A stretch of 64,000 nucleotides of DNA from Pacificitalea manganoxidans (GCF_002504165.1 NZ_CP021404.1:1984001-2048000), one strand, 5' to 3'. Shown: positions 17,194 to 25,791, counted from the first letter of the stretch. Numbers and translations are program-made. The notes: generated by a model from the letters alone, not told the origin.

Positions 17194-17882
17194 GCCCGAC
17201 CGCGACCCAGACCCCCATGTTGGACCAATCGCGACTGGGCGATTGGGCGCGTTTGCCGTTCTTTGCCAATGACTTGCCCGCCGTTGAGCACGCTTTGGCA
17301 CAGGACGGGCGCGCGATCCTGCCCGCGCCGGACCGGATTTTCGCGGCGCTGGAACTGACCCAGCCGGAGCAGACCCGTGTCGTGATTTTGGGACAAGACC
17401 CCTACCCGACCCCCGGCCATGCCCATGGGCTTGCGTTTTCGGCGGAGCCTGATGTGACCCCATTGCCGCGCAGCTTATCCAACATCTACAAAGAGATGCA
17501 TGCCGATCTGGGCGCGGCGCCCGCCACGGCCGATCTGCGGTTCTGGGCCGCGCAGGGGGTGCTGCTGCTCAACACCGCACTGACCGTGCCCGAGGGCGAG
17601 GCGGGCGGTCACGCCAAACTTGGCTGGCTCACGCTGGTGGCACAGGTTCTGGAACGGCTTGATCCCCGCCCGCGGGCATTTCTGCTTTGGGGGCGCCACG
17701 CGCAGCAAGTCGCTGGCCGCATTCTGAAAAACCCCGATCACCTGCGGTTGGAAACGGCGCATCCGTCGCCGCTCTCCGCCGCGCGTGGCTTCTTCGGCTC
17801 GCGTCCGTTCAGCCGCGTCAACACATGGCTCACCGCACAAGGCGGCAGCCCCATCAACTGGACCCGACCGGAGGGACCATGA
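17190..17882 (+). CDS. ung: Uracil-DNA glycosylase (family 1 Ung)
   Basis: The protein has 230 residues from the coupled ATG at 17190. The active-site motif GQDPYP (catalytic Asp70) and the second motif HPSPLS (His191) identify a family 1 uracil-DNA glycosylase, which removes uracil from DNA and starts base-excision repair. The DNA-intercalation loop follows HPSPLS ([15 protein letters not shown]). Internally [10 protein letters not shown] matches the family. It sits inside the trp cluster between trpD and trpC, with ATGA overlaps on both sides. An earlier in-frame ATG at 17172 lies inside trpD. Confidence 0.95.
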   Translation: MSPTATQTPMLDQSRLGDWARLPFFANDLPAVEHALAQDGRAILPAPDRIFAALELTQPEQTRVVILGQDPYPTPGHAHGLAFSAEPDVTPLPRSLSNIYKEMHADLGAAPATADLRFWAAQGVLLLNTALTVPEGEAGGHAKLGWLTLVAQVLERLDPRPRAFLLWGRHAQQVAGRILKNPDHLRLETAHPSPLSAARGFFGSRPFSRVNTWLTAQGGSPINWTRPEGP

Positions 17883-18691
17883 CCCCGACCATTCTCGACA
17901 AGATCAAGACCTACAAACTGGAAGAGATCGCCGCCGCCAAGGAGGCCGTGCCGCCCGCGGAAATCGCCGCGCGCGCCGCTGACGCGCCCCCCGTGCGCCC
18001 GTTTGCGCAGGCGTTGCTGGATGCCTCCCGCCAAGGCTACGGTCTGATCGCAGAAATCAAGAAAGCGAGCCCCTCCAAGGGCTTGATCCGCGAAGATTTC
18101 AATCCGCCGGAGCTTGCCCGCGCCTATGAGGCTGGCGGCGCCTCCTGCCTGTCTGTGCTCACCGATACACCGTCGTTTCAAGGCGCGCCTGAATTCCTGA
18201 CCGCCGCCCGCGAGGCCGTGTCCCTGCCGGTGCTGCGCAAGGATTTCATGTATGATCCTTATCAGGTCACCGAGGCCCGCGCGTGGGGCGCCGATTGCAT
18301 CCTGATCATCCTCGCATCCGTCGATGACAGTCAGGCCGCCGAGCTGGAAGCCGCCGCGCGTGAGCACGGCATGGATGCGCTGATCGAGGTGCACAACGCC
18401 GAGGAGCTGGAGCGCGCTAGTCTCCTGACCTCCCCCATGATCGGGATAAATAATCGCGATCTCAATACCTTCGTGACGTCGCTTGATGTGACAAAGGATC
18501 TGGCGCGGCGCGCCCCGGCGGACCGCATCCTGATCTCGGAAAGCGGCCTGAACGGTGCCGAGGATCTGGCCGAGATCGCGCGCTATGGTGCGCGCAGCTT
18601 CCTCATTGGGGAAAGCCTCATGCGCCACGACGATGTCGAACAGGCGACGCGCACGCTGCTGGCCAACCCGCTCACCTCCGGGGGCGTGTGA
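17879..18691 (+). CDS. trpC: Indole-3-glycerol phosphate synthase
   Basis: TrpC, 270 residues, is a TIM-barrel enzyme that closes the indole ring of CdRP. Characteristic stretches are [17 protein letters not shown] (catalytic Lys region), [50 protein letters not shown] and [13 protein letters not shown]. The ATG at 17879 overlaps the ung stop. trpB, trpA and trpF are not in the window. moaC begins one base after the trpC stop. Confidence 0.97.
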   Translation: MTPTILDKIKTYKLEEIAAAKEAVPPAEIAARAADAPPVRPFAQALLDASRQGYGLIAEIKKASPSKGLIREDFNPPELARAYEAGGASCLSVLTDTPSFQGAPEFLTAAREAVSLPVLRKDFMYDPYQVTEARAWGADCILIILASVDDSQAAELEAAAREHGMDALIEVHNAEELERASLLTSPMIGINNRDLNTFVTSLDVTKDLARRAPADRILISESGLNGAEDLAEIARYGARSFLIGESLMRHDDVEQATRTLLANPLTSGGV

Positions 18692-18692
18692 C

Positions 18693-19169
18693 ATGGCGCT
18701 CACCCATTTCGACGCCGAGGGGCACGCGCATATGGTCGATGTCGGCGACAAGCCGGTTACCGACCGCATCGCCACCGCGCGCGGCTGGGTGAAAATGTCG
18801 CCGCAAACCCTTGATCTGATCGTCAAAGGGACGGCGAAGAAAGGCGATGTGCTGGGCGTTGCGCGGCTCGCCGGGATCATGGGGGCGAAACGCACCGCCG
18901 ATCTGATCCCGCTATGTCACCCGCTGCCGATCACCAAGGTTTCGCTCGATCTGGTGCCAGATGACAGCCTGCCGGGCGTGCGGCTGGAGGCGACGGTCAA
19001 GACCTCTGGCCAGACCGGGGTCGAGATGGAAGCGCTGACCGCCGTGACCACCGCCGCGCTGACCGTCTATGACATGCTGAAGGCCGCGGACCGGGCGATG
19101 GAACTGGGCGGCATCCATGTTGCGCTGAAAGACGGCGGAAAATCGGGGCGTTACGAGGCACAGCAATGA
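18693..19169 (+). CDS. moaC: Cyclic pyranopterin monophosphate synthase MoaC
   Basis: MoaC, 158 residues, acts with MoaA in the first step of molybdenum cofactor synthesis, forming cyclic pyranopterin monophosphate. Visible motifs are [18 protein letters not shown] at the start, [15 protein letters not shown] in the middle, and [20 protein letters not shown], which carries catalytic residues. The start lies one base after the trpC stop, and the stop overlaps the moeA ATG. It joins the tryptophan genes to cofactor synthesis in one transcript. Confidence 0.96.
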   Translation: MALTHFDAEGHAHMVDVGDKPVTDRIATARGWVKMSPQTLDLIVKGTAKKGDVLGVARLAGIMGAKRTADLIPLCHPLPITKVSLDLVPDDSLPGVRLEATVKTSGQTGVEMEALTAVTTAALTVYDMLKAADRAMELGGIHVALKDGGKSGRYEAQQ

Positions 19170-20338
19170 TCACCGTCGCCGAAGCGCGCGCCCGTATCCT
19201 TGCGCTTCTGACGCCGCTTCCTGCCGAACCGGTCGCGCTCCGCGATGCTGCGGGTCGCGTGCTGGCCGAGGATATCGTGGCCCGCCGCGACCAGCCGCCT
19301 TTTGCGGCCTCGGCAATGGATGGCTACGCGGTGTCGGACGCGGATGCGCGCCCCGGCGACCAGTTTGATGTCATCGGCGAAGCCGCTGCTGGCGCTGGAT
19401 TTTCCGGCTCTGTCACACTGGGTGAAGCTGTGCGGATCTTTACCGGCGCCCCCGTGCCCGCAGGCGCACATCGCGTTGTCATGCAGGAAGATGTGACGCG
19501 CGACGGCAATCGCATCACCCTGACCGATGCGCTGGATGCCGGTATGAACATCCGCCCCGCTGGCGGCGATTTCAAACGCGGGGATCGCATCACCGCGCCG
19601 CTGCGGCTGGGGCCTGCGCAGCTTGCCCTCGCTGCGGCGATGAACACACCCGTCGTGCAGGTCGCCCGCCGCCCTGTTGTGGCCATCATGGCCACGGGCG
19701 ACGAATTGGTCATGCCGGGCGAGACTCCCGGCCCCGATCAGATCATCGCGTCCAACAGCTTTGCCCTGCGCGCGATGTGCGAGGCCGAAGGCGCAGAGGT
19801 GCGGCTGCTGCCCATTGCCCGCGACACCCGCGAAAGCCTTGAAACCGCGTTTGATCTTGCCCGTGGCGCCGATCTGCTGCTGACCAGCGGCGGTGCCTCC
19901 GTCGGTGCGCATGACCTTGTTGGGCCGGTGGCCGAAGCGCTGGGGATGGAGCGTGCGTTCTATAAGGTGCTGATGCGACCGGGTAAGCCGCTGATGGCCG
20001 GAAAACTGGGTGACATGGTTGTGGTCGGACTGCCCGGAAACCCTGTTGCATCAATCGTTTGCGCTCAGATCTTTATCCTTCCTGCCTTGCGGGCCATGCA
20101 AGGCCTCAGCGGCGATGCCCCGCCCGAAGACACCGCGCCGCTTGCCGCGCCGGTCGGCCCGAATGGCCCGCGTGAGCATTATATGCGCGCACGGCTTGGC
20201 CCCGAGGGCGTGGAGATTTTCGACCGGCAGGATAGCTCACTGCTCTCCGTTCTGGGGGCCGCGAATGTGCTGGTTCGCCGCGATCCCCATGACCCGGCCC
20301 GCGCCGCAGGTGAGACAGTGCGCATCCTCCACATTTAG
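19166..20338 (+). CDS. moeA: Molybdopterin molybdenumtransferase MoeA
   Basis: MoeA, 390 residues, inserts molybdate into adenylylated molybdopterin. Motifs include [38 protein letters not shown], the MoCF-binding [13 protein letters not shown] and [23 protein letters not shown]. Domain order (MoeA N, MoCF-binding, C-terminal barrel) and length are normal. It is the last gene of the coupled trpG-moeA series; about 100 bp with a promoter and SOS box separate it from lexA. Confidence 0.96.
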   Translation: MITVAEARARILALLTPLPAEPVALRDAAGRVLAEDIVARRDQPPFAASAMDGYAVSDADARPGDQFDVIGEAAAGAGFSGSVTLGEAVRIFTGAPVPAGAHRVVMQEDVTRDGNRITLTDALDAGMNIRPAGGDFKRGDRITAPLRLGPAQLALAAAMNTPVVQVARRPVVAIMATGDELVMPGETPGPDQIIASNSFALRAMCEAEGAEVRLLPIARDTRESLETAFDLARGADLLLTSGGASVGAHDLVGPVAEALGMERAFYKVLMRPGKPLMAGKLGDMVVVGLPGNPVASIVCAQIFILPALRAMQGLSGDAPPEDTAPLAAPVGPNGPREHYMRARLGPEGVEIFDRQDSSLLSVLGAANVLVRRDPHDPARAAGETVRILHI

Positions 20339-20371
20339 GCGTCGCGAAATTTTCTGTTCGTTTACCACCTG

Positions 20372-20410
20372 TTGACACAAATGGGGAACACTGGCAGAAC
20401 ATAAGCGAAC
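20372..20410 (+). promoter_or_regulatory. lexA promoter with SOS box
   Basis: A -35-like TTGACA lies at 20372-20377. At 20386-20400 there is a direct-repeat LexA box GAAC-N7-GAAC (spacer ACTGGCA), the form known from alphaproteobacteria; a third GAAC follows at 20407-20410. The box lies where the -10 region should be, so LexA binding would block its own transcription. I could not assign a clean -10 box. Confidence 0.8.
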
Positions 20411-20441
20411 AGCCCGCCGGGCCTGAAAGGATGCCAGACCG

Positions 20442-21128
20442 ATGCTCACCAAAAAGCAGCTTGATCTGCTCCAATTCATTCATGGACGTCTTCAGCGGGA
20501 CGGTGTGCCGCCCTCGTTCGATGAAATGAAGGATGCGCTCGACCTGCGTTCGAAATCCGGCATTCATCGCCTGATTACCGCGCTGGAAGAACGCGGATTT
20601 ATCAGACGCCTTGCTCATAAGGCCCGCGCAATCGAAATCGTGCGCCTGCCCGATGCGATTAGTGGCGGCGCACCCCAGTCAGCGGCCCAGACGCGCGGAA
20701 ACACCCCGTCGCAGGAGTCTGCCGCCGCCAATGACAACATAGTGCACGCGATGGAGCTTCCGGTCATGGGTCGGATCGCGGCAGGTGTCCCGATCGAGGC
20801 GATTTCCCATGTCTCCCACAGCATGGCCGTGCCGGGCAGCATGTTAGGGGCCGGGCATCACTATGCGCTTGAGGTCAAAGGCGATTCGATGATCGAGGCC
20901 GGGATCAATGACGGTGATGTCGTCGTGATCCGCGAAACCGGCGCGGCGGATAACGGCGATATTGTCGTGGCACTTGTCGATGGGCAGGAAGCGACGCTGA
21001 AACGCTATCGGCGTAAGGGCAGCGCCATCCATCTGGAAGCCGCCAACCCCGCCTACCCGACCCGCACGTTGCGTGAGGATCAGGTGAAGGTTCAGGGCCG
21101 TCTTGTCGGGCTAATCCGCAACTACTGA
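20442..21128 (+). CDS. lexA: LexA repressor
   Basis: LexA, 228 residues, represses SOS genes and cleaves itself when RecA is activated. The N-terminal winged HTH (residues 1-65) contains [22 protein letters not shown]. The autocleavage site is Ala114-Gly115 (RIAAGVP), the catalytic Ser is S149 (GDSMIEAGI) and the Lys is K187 (ATLKRY). The linker (residues 72-100) is longer than in E. coli, as usual in this group. An SOS box in its promoter indicates autoregulation. ung lies in the upstream cluster but has no SOS box of its own. Confidence 0.97.
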   Translation: MLTKKQLDLLQFIHGRLQRDGVPPSFDEMKDALDLRSKSGIHRLITALEERGFIRRLAHKARAIEIVRLPDAISGGAPQSAAQTRGNTPSQESAAANDNIVHAMELPVMGRIAAGVPIEAISHVSHSMAVPGSMLGAGHHYALEVKGDSMIEAGINDGDVVVIRETGAADNGDIVVALVDGQEATLKRYRRKGSAIHLEAANPAYPTRTLREDQVKVQGRLVGLIRNY

Positions 21129-21161
21129 AATCGGCAGCGCGCGGTGATGCGGTAAGAAAAT

Positions 21162-21191
21162 GGGCTATCATCGCCTGCGCGGTGATAGCCC
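21162..21191 (-). terminator. Hairpin terminator between lexA and acuI
   Basis: A GGGCTATCA/TGATAGCCC stem, extended by CGC/GCG, lies between the convergent genes. On the minus strand it is followed by a T-rich stretch, so it best serves acuI; it may also stop lexA transcripts. Confidence 0.65.
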
Positions 21192-21202
21192 GTGATCCGC
21201 GC

Positions 21203-22192
21203 TTAGATTTCGACGACGACCCGGCCGCGCACCTTGCCTTCGAGGATGTCGGCCCCCAGACGTGGCAGGTCTTCGAGGCTGGCGGGCACCACCATCGCGG
21301 TCAGCTTCTCCATCGGGAGAACATCCGCGATGCGGGCCCATGCGGCGACACGGGCGTCATGGGGCTGCAAGACGCTGTCGATTCCCAGCAGGTTCACCGC
21401 GCGCAGCAGAAACGGAATGACCTTGGCGGGCAGATCAGCCCCGCCGGCCAGCCCCACCGCCGCGACCGAACTGCCGTATTTCATCTGCCCCAGTACGCGA
21501 GCCAGCATCGCGCCGCCGACGGCATCGACACAACCCGCCCATTCCTCGCTCTCCAGAGGTTTGCGTGTGGTTTCGGCCAGATCGGCGCGCGCCACGATCC
21601 GCGCGGCACCCAAGTCACGCAGGTAATCCGCCTGATCCGGACGGCCTGTAACGGCGGCCACCTCATAGCCCAGAGCCGCCAAAATCGTGGTCGCGACCGA
21701 TCCAACGCCTCCGGCAGCGCCGGTGACCAGAACCGGCCCGTGATCCGGGGTCAGGCCGTGAGCCTCCAGCGCGTTGACGGCAAGCATCGCGGTCAGTCCG
21801 GCGGTGCCAACGGCCATCGCGTCGCGGGTGCTTAGCCCATCGGGCAACGGCACGAGCCAGTCAGCCTTGACCCGCGCTTTTTCGGCATAGCCGCCCCAAT
21901 GGGCCTCGCCAACGCGCCAACCTGTCAGCACAACCTTGTCACCGGGGCTGTAGCGCGGATCGTCCGAGCGTTCGACCGTCCCGGCAAAATCGATGCCGGG
22001 CACATGCGGATAGTGCCGGACCAGCCCGCCACCGGGGCCAAGGCACAGGCCGTCTTTGTAGTTCAGCGTTGAATATTCGACCGCAACGGTCACGCCGCCT
22101 TCTGCCACTTCGGGCAGGTCGCCCTCATCGATATCCTTGACCGCGGCATGGGTGGCCCCGTCGGCGTCTTTCTCCACGATGACTGCGCGCAT
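21203..22192 (-). CDS. acuI: Acryloyl-CoA reductase (NADPH), AcuI/YhdH type
   Basis: The protein has 329 residues and is a zinc-independent MDR (quinone-oxidoreductase-like) enzyme. Motifs are STLNYKDGLCL, HVPGIDFAGTVERSDD, VVLTGWRVGEAHWGGYAEKA, the nucleotide-binding VTGAAGGVGSVA and QPHDARVAAWARIADVL, all typical of the AcuI/YhdH subfamily. AcuI reduces acryloyl-CoA to propionyl-CoA and protects marine bacteria against acrylate made from DMSP. Propionyl-CoA then flows through methylmalonyl-CoA, for which mce is also in this window. AAAGG precedes the start. No DMSP lyase gene is visible. Confidence 0.9.
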   Translation of the reverse strand: MRAVIVEKDADGATHAAVKDIDEGDLPEVAEGGVTVAVEYSTLNYKDGLCLGPGGGLVRHYPHVPGIDFAGTVERSDDPRYSPGDKVVLTGWRVGEAHWGGYAEKARVKADWLVPLPDGLSTRDAMAVGTAGLTAMLAVNALEAHGLTPDHGPVLVTGAAGGVGSVATTILAALGYEVAAVTGRPDQADYLRDLGAARIVARADLAETTRKPLESEEWAGCVDAVGGAMLARVLGQMKYGSSVAAVGLAGGADLPAKVIPFLLRAVNLLGIDSVLQPHDARVAAWARIADVLPMEKLTAMVVPASLEDLPRLGADILEGKVRGRVVVEI

Positions 22193-22391
22193 GATCTGAC
22201 CTTTCGCGTTGCTGCGGGCACCAAGCCCGTTCTCCGGGGCCAGCTAGCCCTGCGTCCCGCCCCGGTCAAATCCGGCTGCATGCGCAGGGGTGAGCCCGCT
22301 CCTCCCAGACGCGACTGTTCCGCGACGGCGGCGGCGACGCAACCCGTCTATTTGCGCCGCATCGTGATGGGCTCATGCCTGTTTGAGAGAC

Positions 22392-22420
22392 TTGAAAACC
22401 CCCGCATTCCCACCTAGATA
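22392..22420 (+). promoter_or_regulatory. Promoter of ssrA
   Basis: A -35 box TTGAAA (22392-22397) and a -10 box TAGATA (22415-22420) are separated by 17 nt and point to the tmRNA gene. Transcription should start near 22427. Confidence 0.6.
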
Positions 22421-22745
22421 GCGTGGTGTCGGAGCAATCCGACTATGGCGATAAACGCGCCCGTAATAAGCGGCTCGGACCCGGGGGCGGTACCCGGCGG
22501 CTCCACCAACTTCCCTCATTGGCTGGGAACAAGGGGCCGAAATAGGATCGACGGACGTCTAAAGGGGTTAGCTTTCGCTCGGTGAGGTACCACCGTTATC
22601 GGTCCAAGCATGATAGTTGCCAATGACAACCGTGCTCCGGTCGCCGTTGCTGCGTAAGCAGTAACCAGACCGAAACTTAAGCCCTGGCCTCTAGCAAGGT
22701 CAGGCGGGGTTCGCAGGCACCTGGCAACAGAAGCCTGCACTTATT
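22421..22745 (+). ncRNA. ssrA: Circularly permuted (two-piece) transfer-messenger RNA
   Basis: tmRNA rescues stalled ribosomes by adding a degradation tag. The gene is permuted as in alphaproteobacteria: the acceptor piece comes first and ends in GGCTCC-A-CCA at 22497-22508; the coding piece starts with GGGGCC at 22533. GGGGCC pairs with GGCTCC (one G-T pair) to rebuild the acceptor stem, with a T-loop-like sequence before it. Between them lies about 24 nt that is removed. The tag frame at 22619-22657 reads ANDNRAPVAVAA followed by TAA, preceded by ATAGTT. The 3' end is approximate, near 22740-22745. The gene runs opposite to acuI and to the genes after it. Confidence 0.95.
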
Positions 22746-22796
22746 CCCCCCGCCGAACGCTTGGATCCTGAGCCTTTCACCGGGCGCGATGTGCTG

Positions 22797-23117
22797 TCAG
22801 AGAAACATCTTCGGGCCGCGACGGCTCAGCCGTTTCGCGTTGGAGCTGGTGCGCTTTTTCAGCGGGATCATAGCCGCCGTCATCACCTGATCGGGACGTT
22901 CGCCCCGCATCATGGCGGTCGAGGCGGCGATGGCCGAGGCCGCGAATGCGGGCGGTTTTTCCGACATCATCCGCGAATTTTCCTTGGCATCCACGGACCA
23001 AAGCCCGGCAAGCCCCATCAGGCGGTAGGCCATGACGGTCTGCGCCTCGGCGGCGAGCAGCATCGCGCTCATCCCGGCCTGCCATGTATTCAGCGTCACG
23101 CTGTAAGGAGAGATCAT
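22797..23117 (-). CDS. Small conserved protein annotated as 'antifreeze protein' in Rhodobacteraceae
   Basis: This 106-residue protein has a phasin-like helical composition: LNTWQAGMSAMLLAAEAQTV, MGLAGLWSVDAKENSRMMSEK, then an Ala-rich helix, a conserved basic tail and an ending KRLSRRGPKMFL. It resembles small proteins that are labelled 'antifreeze protein' in roseobacter genomes, a name without functional support. The amphipathic helices and its neighbourhood suggest a surface or granule-associated role, but this is inference. Its ATG overlaps the stop of a 40-codon ORF upstream (ATGA). Confidence 0.65.
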   Translation of the reverse strand: MISPYSVTLNTWQAGMSAMLLAAEAQTVMAYRLMGLAGLWSVDAKENSRMMSEKPPAFAASAIAASTAMMRGERPDQVMTAAMIPLKKRTSSNAKRLSRRGPKMFL

Positions 23118-23236
23118 CGCGGAAGGCCCGATATGCGGGGCGAACGCGCCCCGGACACATGACGCGACCGAGGCAGACGGATGATGCGCGCGGCACCGGG
23201 GAATAGCAGGCGGAATAGACCGTAGACAGGTTGCAT
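23114..23236 (-). CDS. Possible 40-residue leader or small protein coupled to the next gene
   Basis: The frame starts at ATG 23236 (MQPVYGLFRLLFPGAAR), with AAAAGGATGA a few bases upstream, and ends in a TGA that overlaps the ATG of the downstream gene. The product has one short hydrophobic-aromatic helix and a strongly basic tail. An ATG at 23245 is an alternative start. I recognise no family. The ATGA overlap and the ribosome-binding site are the only support; it could be a translated leader that couples expression of the downstream gene. Confidence 0.3.
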   Translation of the reverse strand: MQPVYGLFRLLFPGAARIIRLPRSRHVSGARSPRISGLPR

Positions 23237-23363
23237 GACACTCATCCTTTTAGCGAGAACGGGTCTGCCTTGTGCATGCTGCACCGCAGAACCAGCCATG
23301 TGGAGATAACCCCCTGCTGATCCTTCCGGTTCCAGCAAGCCCGCAGAAAAGCGCCGCGGCGCC

Positions 23364-24110
23364 TTAAAGCGGCGTCTTGGGGAGCGGCGACGGGGACGGT
23401 GCCATGCCCGCGTCGGATGCCTGCTCTGTCGTCTTGGATTTGGGTGCCGGTTTTGCCGCTGCGGTCGATTTACGCGCCGGGGCCTGCCGCGATGATGGTT
23501 TCGCCTTGCGCGGCGCGGCGGGCTGTTTCGCTGCCGGTTTCTCAGTCGCTTTGGCGGCTGGCTTGGCCGACGCTTTCGCTGCAGGGCGCGAGGCCGTTTT
23601 CGCGGCAGGTTCGGCCGCGGCCTTGGCAGTGGATTTCGGCGCGGCCTGAGCCTTCGCAGCGGGTTTCGGCGCGGTGTCAGATTTCGCGGCGGGCTTTGGT
23701 GCGGCAGCGGGTTCCGGCGCTACCGGAGCTGCGGACTTGTTCGAGGGCTTGGGGCGCGGCGCGGCGCTGCTGGAGCCGAACGCGGTGCTGCGGCTGACCT
23801 TCTGCGCGCTGCGGGTCGCCTCGCGGGCATAGGCCTTGCTCTGCGGGGCGCCGGGCGCTTTCGTCTGCGCGCCACCGGCGGACGGACCGGCCGCTTGCGG
23901 GACATCGGGGACCAGACCCGAGGTCGCACGGGCCACCGCCTCCACTGCCATGCGCGCGGGCGTCACCGCGTGACGTGCCACCGGGAAGGGCCGTGTCATG
24001 CCCTCCACGGTATCGAGCGTCATGCGCACCATCGATAGCTGCATCTGCGCTGCGCGCGACCACATGGTCACACCGGTGCGCCAGTATTTAAACGGGGTCA
24101 GGGGAAGCAT
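23364..24110 (-). CDS. Hypothetical protein with phasin-like N-terminus and Ala/Lys/Pro-rich tail
   Basis: The protein has 248 residues. The first 60 (MLPLTPFKYWRTGVTMWSRA, then AQMQLSMVRMTLDTVEGM) look helical and amphipathic. From residue 95 on, the chain is a basic low-complexity tail of repeated PAAK, APKPAAK and KPAAKA units, like the C-termini of histone H1-like proteins and of PhaF-type phasins, which bind DNA non-specifically. The start at 24110 has AGGAG 7 nt upstream; a longer frame to 24167 is less likely. A nucleoid- or PHA-granule-linked function is inference. Confidence 0.65.
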   Translation of the reverse strand: MLPLTPFKYWRTGVTMWSRAAQMQLSMVRMTLDTVEGMTRPFPVARHAVTPARMAVEAVARATSGLVPDVPQAAGPSAGGAQTKAPGAPQSKAYAREATRSAQKVSRSTAFGSSSAAPRPKPSNKSAAPVAPEPAAAPKPAAKSDTAPKPAAKAQAAPKSTAKAAAEPAAKTASRPAAKASAKPAAKATEKPAAKQPAAPRKAKPSSRQAPARKSTAAAKPAPKSKTTEQASDAGMAPSPSPLPKTPL

Positions 24111-24270
24111 CGCGGATCTCCTTTCAGGGATCGGGGCGGCAAGGGTCGCCAGAAAGGGCGACGTCACGGGTGCCGGTCAGGGCGCCAACGTCGCCGGGCA
24201 GTCAGGGTTCCACCTTGTGCCCCGCCTGCGCGCCCTGCCCGCGCCCTTGCGCACGCCCCGTAACACACAC

Positions 24271-24579
24271 TCAGTCGAGCGCGCCCATCACCTGCTGGTT
24301 AAAGCCTGTGACGATGCGCGCGCCGCTATAGGGCACAAGCGCCACTTCGCGGCTTTGCCCCGGTTCGAACCGCACCGCGGTGCCTGCGGCAATGTCGAGC
24401 CTCATGCCCCGCGCAGCGCTTCGGTCAAAGTCCAGCGCGGTGTTGGTTTCGGCAAAATGGTAATGGCTGCCCACCTGCACCGGACGATCGCCGGTATTGG
24501 CAACCATCAGCGTGATCGCCTCGCGGTCTTCGTTCAGGGTGATGTCGCCGGGCTGGGTGATGATTTCACCGGGGATCAT
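24271..24579 (-). CDS. ureB: Urease subunit beta
   Basis: UreB, 102 residues, is one of the two small structural chains of bacterial urease. [34 protein letters not shown] and [17 protein letters not shown] are diagnostic. AGGAG precedes the start and the gap to ureA is 12 bp, so the two are in one operon. Normally ureC, the catalytic nickel subunit, follows directly; here about 160 bp of non-coding DNA and an unrelated gene follow instead. Confidence 0.96.
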   Translation of the reverse strand: MIPGEIITQPGDITLNEDREAITLMVANTGDRPVQVGSHYHFAETNTALDFDRSAARGMRLDIAAGTAVRFEPGQSREVALVPYSGARIVTGFNQQVMGALD

Positions 24580-24591
24580 GACGCGCTCCTC

Positions 24592-24894
24592 TCAACGGAT
24601 GGGGTGGTGAACGGTGACCAGCTTCGTCCCGTCGGGAAACGTCGCCTCGACCTGCACTTCGTGGATCATCTCAGGGATGCCATCCATGCATTGCGCCGCC
24701 GTGACGACGCCCGCGCCAGCCTGCATCAAGTCCGAGACGGAGCGCCCGTCCCGCGCACCTTCGACCACATAATCGGTGATCAGGGCGATGGCTTCGGGGT
24801 GATTGAGCTTCACGCCCCGCTCCAGCCGATTGCGCGCCACCATGGCGGCAAGGCTGACCAGCAGCTTGTCCTTCTCACGGGGGGTCAGGTTCAT
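24592..24894 (-). CDS. ureA: Urease subunit gamma
   Basis: UreA, 100 residues, is the other small structural subunit of urease. [44 protein letters not shown] and [21 protein letters not shown] cover the whole family. It has a strong ribosome-binding site (GAAGGAGAGACC before ATG) and lies 18 bp after ureD. It is intact, so the incompleteness of the urease locus is not due to decay of this gene. Confidence 0.96.
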   Translation of the reverse strand: MNLTPREKDKLLVSLAAMVARNRLERGVKLNHPEAIALITDYVVEGARDGRSVSDLMQAGAGVVTAAQCMDGIPEMIHEVQVEATFPDGTKLVTVHHPIR

Positions 24895-24912
24895 GGTCTC
24901 TCCTTCAGGTCG

Positions 24913-25791
24913 TCAAATCTGCCAGACGCGGGGCAAGGCTGCGCCGCCGCGCAATGTGGTGAGCAGCGCCGCAAGCGCCCGGCGCAGCGGCCAGCCGTCA
25001 GCGGCGGCAACGCGCGCGGTCAACCGGCCATCCCATGCCGAAACCCCGGCGCGCAGCCGATCATTCAGATGGGGCGCAAGCGCGGCACGGGCGGGGTCCA
25101 GAGCATCCTCAACCCCCGGCCCGGCAAATATCACGGTGCTCCATGCCACTGCCCCTGCCAGCCCGGCGGGCCTGCGGGCGCTGCGCAGGCTGCTATCGTC
25201 GAGCCGCACCGGATCGATCACAAGCGGTCGGCCCTCGCAGTAGATTTCGCGGCGGTCGAACAGGCGCAGCCGTTCCAGCCGCTCCCCCATCGCAGCCCGG
25301 CCCAACACCAGCGTTTCGCAGGTCAGGATGGTCGCGTCAGCGCCCAGATCGATGCGGGTGCGCCGGTCCAGTGCCGATCCTTCGAACAGGATCGTTTCCT
25401 GCGGCAGCCAATCGAGCCGCGCGCCCGGAGCCACTGTCAGCGACAGGTTTACGCAGGCAGGCTCGGCATGGGCGAGGCTTTCATAGGCCCGTTCGGCGGT
25501 CTGGGTCGTCGCGGTCGCCCGTGCGCGGGGCCCGAGGTCCACGGACAGCTCTAACCTGTCACCCCCGGTCAGCCCCCCTGCGGTATTGAGCAAAACGACT
25601 TCGGGCTCTGGCGCGTGGATGCGCGGCAGGAATGCTTTCGCACAGCCTGATTGATGCAGATCCGCCAGCCGTGTCCGCCCGCCCGGACCCGCGATCAATC
25701 CGACATGGGCGCGGCCACGGCTGCGCTGCATGGCGGCGGCGGTGTGGGCGATGCCGGTCGCGTCCGCGGCCTGTCGGGTCTGGTCGAGCAT
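24913..25791 (-). CDS. ureD: Urease accessory protein UreD
   Basis: UreD (UreH), 292 residues, binds urease apoprotein and helps UreF and UreG load nickel. Family signatures are RGRAHVGLIAGPGGRTRLADLHQ, the TAGGLTGGDRL strand, ATATTQTAERAYES, the QETILFEGSALDRRTRIDL stretch and WSTVIFAGPGVED. It opens the ureD-ureA-ureB run; the start has GGAGG just upstream. It is divergent from pyrC, with about 210 bp between the two starts. Confidence 0.93.
   Translation of the reverse strand: MLDQTRQAADATGIAHTAAAMQRSRGRAHVGLIAGPGGRTRLADLHQSGCAKAFLPRIHAPEPEVVLLNTAGGLTGGDRLELSVDLGPRARATATTQTAERAYESLAHAEPACVNLSLTVAPGARLDWLPQETILFEGSALDRRTRIDLGADATILTCETLVLGRAAMGERLERLRLFDRREIYCEGRPLVIDPVRLDDSSLRSARRPAGLAGAVAWSTVIFAGPGVEDALDPARAALAPHLNDRLRAGVSAWDGRLTARVAAADGWPLRRALAALLTTLRGGAALPRVWQI

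Noticed and set aside
24111-24270. ureC remnant after ureB
   Set aside because: I translated the minus strand of this gap and found no similarity to the UreC N-terminus.
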